A stretch of DNA of 22,500 nt, from positions 20,294,198 to 20,316,697 of the forward strand of contig CM022670.1 in NCBI GenBank assembly GCA_012295275.1. The letters are read 5' to 3'. A program made the translations under genes and the position numbers. Shown one piece after another: positions 9,610-21,908 of the stretch. Position 1 is the stretch's first letter; every line of letters starts with the position of its first letter. Below the pieces are notes generated by a model. That model had not been told where the DNA came from and searched no databases. It saw only the letters and a program-made list of their open reading frames with translations. Origin of the DNA: Chrysomallon squamiferum. Taxonomy: Eukaryota; Mollusca; Gastropoda; Neomphalida; Peltospiridae.

Positions 9610-11984
9610 ATATGACCAAGGTCTAAATATCAGACTAATCTTATTCAATGACCAAGTACTGAACCAGTAAAACAATAAAATTAAACACCTACAAAAGGAT
9701 AAAACATATACTGTATTAAGGTCCATTTAAACATATTTAAATATGACTAAATAACAGATATGAGTTTTAACACATTAGTTGCGTGATGTGTTGCACATTA
9801 TGTGCATGGTTCAATGGATCTTGCCTCATCTTTAAGTATGTAGGTTTTTGACTTTAGAATGCTTATCAGAATAGAACTGTATGATTAGAGTTGAGTTAAC
9901 CAAGGAAACTAGGCCATTCAGAGTTTAATAACCAAATCATACTCACCATTGCCTTAAGAGATCATTCCCAGAAACTTGGTTATTCAGATGATTCTTTCCT
10001 TTTCATCTTTTTTTTTTTGTTTGTTTCTCTTTTTATTAATGAAAGATCATTTGTATAGTATTTGTACACAGCAGGCCTGTAATATGGTAACCATCATTAG
10101 AATTCCATAGCTCATGGCATAGCACACCTAAGCTGTTTAAGAATGGAAAAAATATACATCTAGTTTAAAAAGTGTTTTAAATTTACAAAATATAAACATT
10201 GTCAAAGAATCTTTTACTTCCTATTTTTTTTTAAAACAAAGACTGATCAGCCTTTCTCTAAAATTATATATTACTGTTCTTTGTACATCTGTATAGGTAT
10301 ATATAAATATATATATATTAAATATACATACATGTATTTATCCACCTTACAAGGCAAAATGTGTATTTAATCTGATGATGGTTATACCTCAAGAAAATTT
10401 TAAAAATCTTTTAAAAGAAAGCTGCTGTACAAATTTCTTGTGACATGGTACATTTTATTTTAGATTTTATTTTTCTGACCATGCCCCGTACTTATAAAAC
10501 TTTTGAATCTAGACTGAATATTCAAATGTAACTATATGGTTATCAATGCTTTTTTTTTCGTTTTCGGGGGGTATTTCTTTCTGACTTCAAAAGCTATCGT
10601 TATACATTGAATATTGAGTCTAGAAGCTGAAGTTTTGATAACTTTAGGGTCAGGGCTTATGTTTTTAAAACTACCCTCCAGACTACAGACTTGTGCGTCT
10701 GAACTTAAATTATAGGCTTATCATCAAATTATAGGATATGCTTTGTAAACATTTGTAAAGTTTTAAGCTTTTATTCAAACTGAACATGAACATTTTATAT
10801 AGAATTTGATACCTTCTTCTCAGCCCTTTTGTCCTATTTTGGATTATATTAATATGATAATCATTTTGTTAATCATTTCTTTTTAAAGCAATGTTAATTG
10901 ATTCAGATTAGGTGTGTTAACATAATAATGAGAATAAGTCATTCAAAATTAAATTTTAAGACTGCAGAATACAAATTAAAATAAAAGTTTGGATTCTAAA
11001 TCTCAGTGCTGTCATGTTTTACAAGTATGGGGTGTTTGTGTTTCAGTTTGTTACTTTTTTATGTGTTGTGTTAATAAGTTGTTTTCTTTGTCCCACCATG
11101 CCTTTGACAATCAGCTTCACTTCACATCCTAACGTAGACATTTTCCATCATTGTTGTCAAGCATGGAAAATATATTTAATTATTTCAAGTCAGACAAACT
11201 GAATCGAACTCAACGTAATCCAAATAAAATAGTGACGTAAATAATAATTTCACATTAACATTTTAAATTTGGTAGGGTCTTCAAAGCTTTAAAATCTGTT
11301 AGAAATGTTTTTAAGGAATAATGCAATAGTCATAAATGATCTTTATGTAAAATATAATCAAACAGTCATGGTCCCTGACAATCAGATTTGTTCATCTTCA
11401 GAATTAAATATAACTTATCTCATCTATAAAATCTTAGCAACGAATTTAATAAATTATTTGTAAAAAATCCAGAGCATTGGTACTAGATTAATCATAGACT
11501 TAATGCCTTGGAATTGTTTTAATAACAAACAAAAAACAAAAACAAAATGGTGTCAATGATCCAGCAGTTTATTATTCATTAATGTTATTTTTTTTATTAA
11601 TGGTAGGGTAATGTCATTTGTTTCATATTGTAAATGTCTTGTACAAATTAACTGCAATCGACATTTGTGAAGAACTTTCCCCAATGATTTTATTATCTGC
11701 AAGATTATTTAATTCTTTAGGACTATCTTAATTCTTTTTTGAGCTATTTTTGGTTTTTATGAAATCCAATAATTACATTTCATTTCTCTTGTTTTAGACC
11801 CATATTTTACCCAAACTTGTTTCAAAAGTTAATAGCATTTTTTTTTTTTTAAAGTTATTCACTAGTTCTATGTATTTTTAAGACTAATTAAATTGCTGTT
11901 TACTCCAAAATTCTTAATATAACAAATTAAAAAAAAATTAATAATAATAAGTAAATAATATAAATAATTATTTTAATTAATTTT

Positions 11985-12007
11985 AAAAAAAAAAATTTTT
12001 TTTTTTT
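11985..12007. repeat. A11T12 inverted homopolymer
   Basis: Eleven A followed directly by twelve T, a perfect self-complementary tract. A similar A12-G-T11 occurs at 14058-14081. Confidence 0.9.
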
Positions 12008-13311
12008 GTACAATAATTATTTCTATCATTCACAAATTATCCTAAATATTTTACATTTTACACATCAGTTCCTCCTATTTGTTTGTCATGTTATTAGTAT
12101 ATTGCCCCCTGTCATTTTGTTTTCAACCTTTATAATTATCACCAGAGATTAAAATAACAGCTTAGAGCATTCCACTTCCAGCATTTCTATGTTCCTCTTT
12201 ATCTGTGGTTTTCTTATTGCAATCACATAGATATTTAAATTCTTTGTTTGTTTTTACATACGTCTAAACTATTAAAAAGTCTTTTGAATGAGCCAACTTT
12301 GTTAGAAAATATTTAACAGTTTAAAGATATTTGTCAAATTATTTTTCGTTTAAATGTTTTTGGAAGCCTAAAAAATTTACTTAACAATTATTAACTCTGG
12401 ATGTGAAATGACCTTAGAACATTTAAACTGATGGAAAATTTTCAATTCATATTAATATATATTTTTTTTTAACTTGACCTAATCCATATTAATATGTAGA
12501 CAAATATATAGATTTGAGTATTTAATGCAAGGTTGGGTTATGGGTCATCTTTCATAGGCTTACGGTCCTGTGCCATCTTTGTTATATGATGTTTATTATG
12601 TGATGCAGTGCAAAGGGCTTGTATTGGTCAAGTATATAATTTTACTGAGACTGTTCTAACGTTACTGAACATGGACACTATTTGTGTGTGGTATTACAGT
12701 TTTCTAATCCAGTGTGATAACTCACAAAACATTGTATTATATATATACATACACATAAATCTATATATATATAAATATTATCTTGTATTTCCATCTTAGA
12801 AGTTGTCTTTTATCTTCTTCTTTTTTTTCCCACGTGTGATACATGTATGACGTGAATGTATGACAACATGTTATGTAAATTTATGAATATTAGCCGTACT
12901 ATCTAACAGAAAGAAAAAATGCTTCATGTTTGTTTTTTCATCAGACATCACTTATATATGAGACTTTTAATTTTTATTTTCATCTAAACGTAGGAAATAG
13001 TTTTATAATTAAATTTCAATAAAAATTTTAAATACAAAACTAAACTAGTAAAAGTAATTGTATTTTAAGGATTTTATTATTATTATTATTTTTTTATTTT
13101 TTTTTCAAAGGTTTGGAAAATTCTTTTTAAATTAAGATAAACTTTCTGTTAGCATATATAAAAGTGGAAAATTCGTACATTTTCTTGATTATAAATTGAT
13201 CCAAAAATATTATATATATTTAAGTATTGTGAAATGGTTTTAAAATAAAATACTGGCAATGAAAATGTTTTCAGTTTTATTTTTACTGTTTTATTTTAAT
13301 TACCAGTTCTG

Positions 13312-13342
<31 letters not shown>
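13312..13342. repeat. Poly(A) run of 31
   Basis: An uninterrupted run of A. No tRNA-like or other SINE head is evident immediately upstream, so it is not called a mobile element. Confidence 0.95.
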
Positions 13343-13346
<4 letters not shown>

Positions 13347-14349
13347 CTATCATTGTTCTATACTGAAAATTATTAAAATAATTTTTGTCAAATTAAAAAT
13401 TTATGATAATTGCAACAAATTTTTTTTATTGGTTTATCATGTTTTCAATTTATCTCATAACCAATTAATTTTTTAAATATTTTTACTAAGTGCAATATAT
13501 CACTGATTGAAAATTTGCTTTTTTTAGATGCTTTAATCAACTCACTTGGCTTTATTGTTCCTTTTTTGGCTCAGATGAAATGCTCAGATTTCTTTTATTC
13601 ATTAGTTTTTAGTTGTCCAGTCAGATATGGTGTATTTCCCATAGTCATTCCAACCAGCCAGTCAAATATAATGTTATACTGTTTATAGGTCAAGCAGTTA
13701 TGACAATGATAACATAAGTATAATTTCTGGGAGGGAATGGAAGAAAAAAGTAGAGATGTATTTCAAAGACAGTTAATTTACCTTTTGGAAGAAAAGAAAT
13801 TACTAATAAATTTGAAATAATGCTTTAGTTAATGTAAATCAATGCTTCTGTGAATTTTTATTTCAATTTTATAATTTGATTTTTTCTATTTTTTAAAGGA
13901 AAGATGAGACATACTGTTGTATATGGAATACCGAGGTTACATGTTCTAGTATTACAGCTTAGTTCCTTACTTCAGAGAAGTCAAAAATAATAATCAGTGT
14001 TTAAGAATTTAATATTCATTCTACTACATATTTCCAGAATATAGAATTTAATACAAGAAAAAAAAAAAAGTTTTTTTTTTTACTAATAATATTAATCATG
14101 AAATGTATTTTATATCCCATTTTCATATCACTTTTTTTTCAATGTTTTATCACAATGTATCATCCACACTGTGTATATTTAATGAAAAAAAAAAAAAAAA
14201 AAGATAAAAAAAGAAATGGAAAATTGTTTGTATTATTCCACATACTATTAAATGTGAAATGACCACAAATTCTGTTTTGGAGTTTGACTAAATCATCCTT
14301 CGACCTTTCTAATCTTTTGATGCTGACTGTACATTCAACTTCTCTATAC

Positions 14350-14540
14350 TTCATATGATCAGTGTCTATGGGTCATGTGACTGATACATGTGATCATGTG
14401 TCATATGACTGAGGTTTCTGATTATCTCTCATATGACTGATGTCTGATCATCATGTCTGATTGACATTTGATTATATAACATATAATGATCATGTCATAA
14501 GAGATATCTATTGTCATTTGTCACATGACATATGACTAAT
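14350..14540. repeat. TCATATGACTGA degenerate repeat cluster
   Basis: TCATATGA / TCATGTGACTGA / TCATATGACTGA recur at about 14351, 14372, 14401 and 14429, with related GTCACATGACATATGACTAA at 14519-14538. Spacing is 21-29 bases. Most copies hold a CANNTG E-box (CATATG, CATGTG, CACATG). Confidence 0.55.
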
Positions 14541-14735
14541 GCACTGGGTCATATAGCATCATTTTGACAATCATAACTGTGAGATACTGTACAGAATTGT
14601 TTGTATGATTCCTGACATGCTTTAACTGTGTGTCACACAGGGAGTGCCTGCTCTCCTCAAGCCATGCTGTGAGGAGAAATCTCAACCTCCATGGCTATTT
14701 TACAAAGGGTGCCATTTTCCACTTAGTATTGTATA

Positions 14736-14741
14736 AATAAA
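14736..14741 (+). terminator. eya: Likely distal eya poly(A) signal
   Basis: AATAAA is followed within about 25-45 bases by GTCTTGTTCTTGTTTTATG and then GAGA/GTGTGTGTG, a typical downstream U/GU-rich element. The preceding 120 bases are complex, non-repetitive sequence. Base composition changes from T-rich to A-rich on + soon after. Cleavage would fall near 14755-14760. Confidence 0.45.
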
Positions 14742-14782
14742 GAATATCAACATGTACCATTGTCTTGTTCTTGTTTTATGAG

Positions 14783-14821
14783 AGAGAGTGTGAGAGAGAG
14801 AGAGAGTGAGAGTGTGTGTGA
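14783..14821. repeat. (GA)n/(TG)n microsatellite
   Basis: Imperfect GA units grading into GTGTGTGTG, just after the likely poly(A) site. Confidence 0.85.
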
Positions 14822-16160
14822 AATAATTTACATAAGTTCTATATTATGCAGTATGTTGATAGCACCAACAGTTTGTGAAATTTAAGGTAACAAGAACAAC
14901 AATTAAATTAAGGTTTGTACTTTTTTTTATTGTGCTGAAGAAAACTGTTAAGAGAAAAACAACATCACAGCTTGTACACTTTGAACAACAATGGCAACTT
15001 TTTTTTTATTTAAATCTATTTTCATTGCCACAAACTACATTGTTTTTATTCATTAGACTGAGAATAACTAAGTTAAAAAAAAAAAAAAAAAAAAATATAT
15101 ATAAATTAAAAGATATAACATTTTTGTTCATTATTTTGGAACAAATGCTAAACATTCAATAAAAATTATATTTTATAAAGAGTCTTTTTACAAGTTAAAA
15201 AATTATTTGTAACTGGCCTGCAGTAACAAACAAAACAAAAAATAACAATTTAAAAAAAAGATTAATTAAAACCAACAAAAAAAGAAATTTAATGTAGTTT
15301 TATCATTTCTTTCTGTTAATTTATTATATATAAACACTTCTATAGACAGAATAAATAAAAAAAAAAAATAATGAAAATGAAATATCTTGAACAAATGTAT
15401 TTTAAAATGAGAAAACAAAAATAAATATAAAATAAACAATCTTAGAAAATAATGGAGACAGGAGACTTTTTTTTCTTCTTTTATTTAATACATATTATGC
15501 TTTAATTTATAGTTTTGTTATTAATCTATTTAACATCCTGTTTTATCATTTATATATTTTTTTTACTGTAACTGATATAATTATTTAACAAGTAGAATTA
15601 TGATAAATCTGTTAAATATGCTTCAATATTCATTATAAATCTCTAAAAATTGAGAAAATGTAAAAGTAACTGAATAAAATCACCATTTGTTTTTCCTTTT
15701 TTCCTTCTAAGTACATGATCCACAGTAGGTATTAATAAGCAAACAAAAACAAATAAATAAATAATTCAGTAATAAGAAGATGAATAATTAACAGGAAAGA
15801 AAGGGAAAAAAACTTTCAACTAAAATCATTTAGATAATAATATTTAATTTTTATGGAAATTAGATGGAACTGGATTCACTGACGATGTCATTAAAAAAGT
15901 CAATAATAAAAATAAAAAATGTTTTGTTTTCAGTTTCAAAACCAGAAATTTTATATACATTATTAAAAAATTTTGAAAATCATGGTTAAAACTTAATGAT
16001 TCTTTTATTATAAAAAAAAAGATTGGGTAAAAATAAAAAATCTAAAAGACTGACTTTGGGAGACTTTAAAAATGTTATTTATGAATCTTAATACAGAGAG
16101 TGTGTTTGTCTGTGTGTTTGTATGGGGGTGTCTAGGTATATGAGAGATATGAAATACATA

Positions 16161-16187
16161 TGTGTGTGTATGTGTGTGTGTGTGTGT
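16161..16187. repeat. (TG)n microsatellite
   Basis: About 13 TG units with one TA interruption. Confidence 0.9.
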
Positions 16188-16392
16188 ATATATAAGGTCT
16201 GCCAAAGCATGTTTATGAGCAAAAAAAAACTAGAATGGAAATGATGTTTTTTACTTACCAGTACAGTTCTATTGATCTAGATATAAACATTTATCTCAAC
16301 AGATGTATGTGAATTTAGAATAAATTTATTTCCACATTTAATATATTATGTTTCATATGCAATTTGAAAAACAGATAATTAATTTTATAACT

Positions 16393-16425
<33 letters not shown>

Positions 16426-16840
16426 TCATAAATATAATAAAGAGAATTTAATTATTCTCAAGATCAAATCTTCTGCACAGAAATAAAACAGAAACATTTT
16501 CAACTAAAATCTCATTATGACCAAAATTAACGAAATTAACTTAAACAAAATATTTAATATTTTCAAGGTTATTTGCAACATTAGAAAAGTTCATTTTTAG
16601 ATTGAAAGCAATTTATTACAAATGTTTAAGAAAATAAATGGACAAAAATGTAATACTTATTTCTTATATCTATAGAAACTAATGCAATAATAAAAACAGT
16701 TGTAAAATTAAAACATTAAATAAATAAATAAAAACTAAAGTAAAAATATATTATGTTTTAAAATATTCTCACGGTTATCCCTTAAAGATTATAAAACAAT
16801 TAAACTGAACATGTAAATCTTAAGTTTATGAAAAAAAGAC

Positions 16841-16886
<46 letters not shown>

Positions 16887-16900
16887 ATAATACATAATAC

Positions 16901-16931
<31 letters not shown>

Positions 16932-17068
16932 ATAATAATAAAATAATAATAATAAATAATAATAATACATAATAAAAGTAATAAATAATAACATTAATAA
17001 AAGTAATAATATTATAAAAATAATAATAATTATAATAATTAAAATAACAACAACATTAATAAATAACG
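16841..17068. repeat. Long imperfect (AAT)n block
   Basis: About 230 bases of AAT/TAA units, with a recurring variant AATACATAATACATAATA near 16880-16905. In a - strand frame it appears as a leucine-rich open frame, which is spurious. Confidence 0.9.
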
Positions 17069-17560
17069 ACGACAATATGTAATAACCTTAAATAAAATAA
17101 ATAAACAGTTAAATAAAATTTAATAAGTTTTTCCTTCCATAACATCAATAGAAATTAAAATTTCAGAATTCTACATCCAAAACTCTTTAACCAAGAAGAA
17201 GAAAAAAAAAAAAAAAAACTGAAATTTTTTCCAATTTGTCTTCCTACTGCGAAACATATCAAACTTGTATCAGCGACATTGCAGCAGTTGTTTGTATAAA
17301 CAGAGGCCAAGGGAAGTCTATTATTGTCAGATTAAGACTGGTGTTTGTCAAATATTGATAGAAATCAAGGGGAGCAGGGATGGGAAGGGCAAGCACACAG
17401 GGTGATGTGTGCTGATAAAGTACACTGGTCTCAGTGAATAAATAAAATAAAAGGGCGGAGGCCTGATTTTATCACACTGATGGCAACATGTCGGAAAATA
17501 TTTCTTTGAGTTTTGAGAAACAGGTCAGGACATTAACTGATAAAAATGTTGTTTTATATG

Positions 17561-17566
17561 TCTGTC

Positions 17567-17620
<54 letters not shown>

Positions 17621-17636
17621 TGTGTGTGTGAGTGTA
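17561..17636. repeat. (TG)24 microsatellite with TCTG lead-in
   Basis: Three TCTG units precede 24 perfect TG pairs (17571-17618) and then imperfect TG/AG units. The His-Thr open frame on the - strand here is an artefact of the repeat. Confidence 0.95.
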
Positions 17637-18305
17637 GGGGTGCATGTGTATGTATGCATATGTGTGTTTACATTTGTGTAGGATTAAATGCATTTGAGTG
17701 CTTGTAGGTGGATTTATGTCTGTTTTTTGCTGTGAGTCTATGTGTCTGGATTTAGAGTTCTATGGACAAATAAAATAAATTTCTCATTTATCTTTATAGG
17801 GTTGGGTTTTTTTCTGAATATCCATTCTGAAAAAAAAAAAAGGATCATGTAATTTTAAAACAATTAATCTGTCTTTGAAATCCTTTTCCTATGTAATTTA
17901 TTGATCCTACAGTTATTTGATTTTCTTTTCAACACCTTTATATGCCACATTTCAATTTAATTTGAATACTGTAGTGTAAAATTCACACTGTTTGTGTTAC
18001 TTTATGCATAATATTTCAATTAACTAGTGAATTTCCCATAAAACTGAAATAAATTGGAATGTTCAGAAGCATGTTATTTCAATACATCTTTCAAATATTG
18101 TGAAGTCAGTGTTTCTGTTTGTGAAAAAAAAAAAAAAAAATTCTGTTTTTGTACCAAAAGCTTAGATCAGGTTAATTGGTATTACAAAGAAGAAGAAACC
18201 CAAAGGTAAAAAACTTGAAAGATTTTTCAAATGGTAAACTTTGGTATTTGCTTTAAATGCAGTTTTAACATAATTTACAATAAGTTTGTCTGAATGTTCA
18301 TATCA

Positions 18306-18360
18306 GTAATAATAATAATAATAAGTAATAATAATAATAATAATAATAAGTATAATAATA
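18306..18360. repeat. (AAT)n microsatellite
   Basis: AAT units in two blocks separated by AAGT, ending TATAATAATATG. Confidence 0.9.
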
Positions 18361-20070
18361 TGATAATTAAGAAAGTAGGTCAAGAAAATAAATAACATTT
18401 TTGCTTTTCCTAAAAAAAAATTCCTGTTACAAGATCCCAAATAAATATAAAAAATAACAAAAACATTACCCAAATCTGTGTAAATTGTGACTGATGTACC
18501 AAGTTAATCAGAAATTATGGCAATACTATTCAGTTTCAAACAAAAGTCATCAGATAGAAACATGATCTACATATGTAGATTCTGTGTATTTTTAATAGTC
18601 CATTCTGCCTAATAGTAACAGGAATAAAGGGCAAAAAGAAGAAGAAAATTATATAAATAAGAAATATCTTTAGAACACACCCTTCGACACAGCTCACACA
18701 TTTTTTTCTATACAAAACAGAAAACTGATTGTATTAAATAAATTTTAAAATACATATGCATTTTTATAGTTGCAGAAAGTACTAAAGTTATGAATTTATT
18801 TATTTGAATTAATTTCAATGCTTATCAGTTTATTTTATAACAATAACTGTTCGATTCTGTTGCATACACTAACATCAACACTGCTAAAAAAAAACACACA
18901 AAATACTAAAAAAAACAACAACGAAAAAACATAATACTTTCATTTTGGTAAAGCATTACTTTTAAATGGCTCTACAACATTTTCGGCATTTCTCACCAAT
19001 GTCTGACTACAGTGCATTTTTACCAGTTTATTAATGGGAACAGCAAGTGCTGCTTGGCACACCACTACTTACAGGATGGGGTGATGACTACCACGCAGTG
19101 TTGACAGAACTGATGACTATGATGTGATAATGACTGCTGTGAGATGAAAATAAGTATATTTACAGGTAAACACTGGCACGGATGAGTGTAACTTGCTGAT
19201 GGCTATGAATATCGTGTGAACTCAAAAAAACTAAACGCATATGTACAAAATAATGCAATGTTTTCTTTTGATGGAATGTGTGAGAGAGAAGGAAAAAAAA
19301 AAAAAAAAAGAATTTGTGATTGCTAAAAGTCAAAAAAATGTTATTTACACAGTATGGTTATTTAAAAACACATCTGCAAGAATTGTAGAAATATTTGAGA
19401 AATGAAAAAGTTTGAAAGTAAATAAAGTAAAATTTTTGTTTTCCAAAACTGATAAATAAATAAATACCATTAAAAAAAAAAAAAAAAAAAATAATGAAAT
19501 AAGCAGAGACAAATAAAATTACATTTGATCTAATATAAAAAATTATATATAAACAGAAACAAATTTTAAATATATTGCATGTGACTAAAGATTGTAAGAG
19601 AAATAGTATTCATTATAATTCATTATGATAAAAAAATAAATAATTGAAAAATAATACGTCTTTTGACTTGGATATTATCTGTGTGTATGTTTTTTGTAAA
19701 TGTGACCATTTCTCTGAATGTACAAACATGAGTGTAAATGTATTTTGCATGTGCATATGCATGTATGCGTGTATGTGATGTATACTTTGGAATCTCAGGA
19801 TCAGACTAATAATTTTTGAAAATAAAATCTTTAAAGAAGAAAATGTATGTTTTTTTTCACAAGAAAACCTACTAACATATTTTTATATTGTACTGAGTAG
19901 CAATATATCTCTATTTTTTCACATTAACATATGTTGTAAGTGCAGTATTTAACAATATTCTATCTTAAACTTGCAGTATGTGCAAATACTGTATTATAAT
20001 ATTGCAGAGTGTACTTAAATATTTTAAATCTGTCAAATTATACATAAACTAATACTAAGCATAATACCGA

Positions 20071-20570
20071 TATTATACAATAGAATTACAGTGTAACTAT
20101 ATAATTATCTACATGATACATTAAAACTGCATTATCTAACTGTATTAATGCATATATCTACAACATTATACAATAAAACTGCATGTGTAACTCTTTAATA
20201 TATACATTATGCAATAAAATTCTGGTTTAACATATGTATATTGTACAATAAAACTGCAGTGTATATAACCTGTAATACCTACATTATACAATAAAACTTT
20301 ATAACTATTTATATTTACATTATACAGCAAAATCTCATTGTACATCTATTGTAAAATTTACATTATACAATAAAATTGCAGCATATCTACATTATACAAT
20401 AAAACTGCAGTGTGCAGCTCTACATAATATTAAAATACGCAATAAAATCTCACTGTGCAACTTGCAGTATTTATATCATACAATAAAATTTTACTATTGC
20501 AAATTTTACATTATACAATAAAATTTCACTTTTGCTAAATTTACCTTATAGAATAACATTTCACAGTGAA
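20071..20570. repeat. 39-bp degenerate minisatellite, about 13 copies
   Basis: A core ACATTATACAATAAAA, often followed by CTGCAGTGTAAC, starts at about 20071, 20111, 20163, 20204, 20239, 20281, 20317, 20360, 20389, 20433, 20475, 20508 and 20543 (spacing 29-52, mean about 39). Weaker units extend to about 20710 and possibly back to about 19940. Most units carry AATAAA on +, which on the - strand reads TTTTATTG. Confidence 0.8.
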
Positions 20571-21813
20571 ATATTGTGTGATATCAAAATTGCACCATGA
20601 ATCTGTTATGTAATATTTGTAATATATTTATTATATTACACAATTGCATTGTACTACTCTATATGTAATATATGTATGTATAGTGTTGTACAGTAAAATG
20701 CCTGTCTGTATAATAATATTAATATCTAATACTAATCAACAGTTTGATAAACATTTTCATTAATTAACAGCAATCAAGCAATATTACAAGAATGTGTCAA
20801 CAATAACAAATAAATTTTAAATTGCTAGGGTAATGTTAAAATTATATATATACAGTCATTATTTTATATACATTGCATGTTAATCTCATGTATATTAAGG
20901 TCAAATTAATTTATACATATGGAATGTTTTACAAACAACAATAATAATAATAACAAAATGAATAAATAAAAATAATTGTTCATATCCTTTTGATTTGATT
21001 CATATATTCACAAATAAAATAAAAAATAAATAAATAAAAGTTTAAAAATGACTTTCAAATTACTAAATAGAATATAACCTTATATATAACAGTTTAGCAA
21101 ACAAAAACACAGAATCTAATATACATTATATATATATAATATTAATTTGCATTACTTTAAAAAATAAATATCAAAAAGGCAAAACAACAAAATAAAAAAG
21201 GAATCAAATTTAATTATTTTACCTGAAATAATAACAGCAACATTAAAAATTAATATGCAAACTGGTTATTGGTCACTTAAAAGGAAACTGATTTATTTTA
21301 AGTGTATGTGTCTTTTGAATTATATATTGTCTGTGCCTTTATTTGAGATATATAAAATAACTTGCATATAGCAATGATAAACAGTGAAACACCATTTGTC
21401 AGCTAAACTATCTAATACAAATTAAAACATGCCAGTATTATTTTTATTATTTTTAATTATTTTTATTTTTTGAGCTTTTAATTTTTTAATTTTTATTTTG
21501 AAATTAAATTTTCATATTAATTAAAAATATATTTTATGCATAAATAAGAATTATATTTTTTTTTAAGAATATTTATTGGCAAAACATTAGGCTAATTTTG
21601 GAGGAAAAAAAATGATTTAGTTTGTCAGTTTTGATTTAATTAAATGAACAAAGGAACAAATAAACAAATAAATAAAATAGAATATTAATAGAAAATAATT
21701 TAAAAATTGGACCTTAAAACAGTATTTAATTGGATTATTTGGCATTTAATTCTTGAAATAAATCTAAGTGACATCTTTCACCTTCTTTTCATTAATATGT
21801 ATCTTTATTTCAG

Positions 21814-21896
21814 CTGTCAGTAATGTTTTTCATATCTTAGTTTTATTTAACTTTCTCAGTCAACCTGGCTTCTGTAACTGCTGTCAAATATTACTG
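21814..21896 (+). other. Candidate orphan exon of unknown transcript
   Basis: ATCTTTATTTCAG at 21801-21813 and GTAAGA at 21897 frame an 83-base segment that is more complex than its surroundings. One frame is open through it (27 codons, reading VSNVFHILVLFNFLSQ...) but matches no family I recognise. It lies on the strand opposite the ferlin gene. It could be a non-coding RNA exon or a chance pairing of splice-like sites. Confidence 0.15.
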
Positions 21897-21908
21897 GTAA
21901 GAAATAAA

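Larger units (their letters stand above)
9114..14760 (+). other. eya: Probable long eya 3' untranslated region
   Basis: No coding exon is seen on either strand. The first 500 bases after the stop are of UTR-like mixed composition. Early AATAAA hexamers lie at 9529 and 9674 and several more follow, but the most convincing end is AATAAA at 14736, followed by a T/GT-rich stretch. Whether one 5.6-kb UTR or several alternative ends are used cannot be decided from sequence. The stretch also holds A11T12 at 11985-12007, A31 at 13312-13342, A18 at 14185-14202 and the repeat clusters listed separately. Confidence 0.5.

Noticed and set aside
16800-17075. Leucine/isoleucine-rich 91-codon frame on -
   Set aside because: It is a translation of the long (AAT)n block.
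17472-17693. His-Thr repeat protein on -
   Set aside because: It is a translation of the (TG)n microsatellite.
18849-18857. GTTCGATTC B-box-like match on +, and its like at 11201-11209 on -
   Set aside because: There is no A-box at tRNA spacing and no SINE-like tail, so these look like chance matches.
20071-20570. CRISPR-like repeat array
   Set aside because: Repeats are degenerate with no constant-length unique spacers, and the genome is an animal with introns. This is a minisatellite.
20071-20570. Pumilio sites in the minisatellite on -
   Set aside because: The strand reads TGTATAAT, which does not fit TGTANATA, so no Pumilio claim is made.
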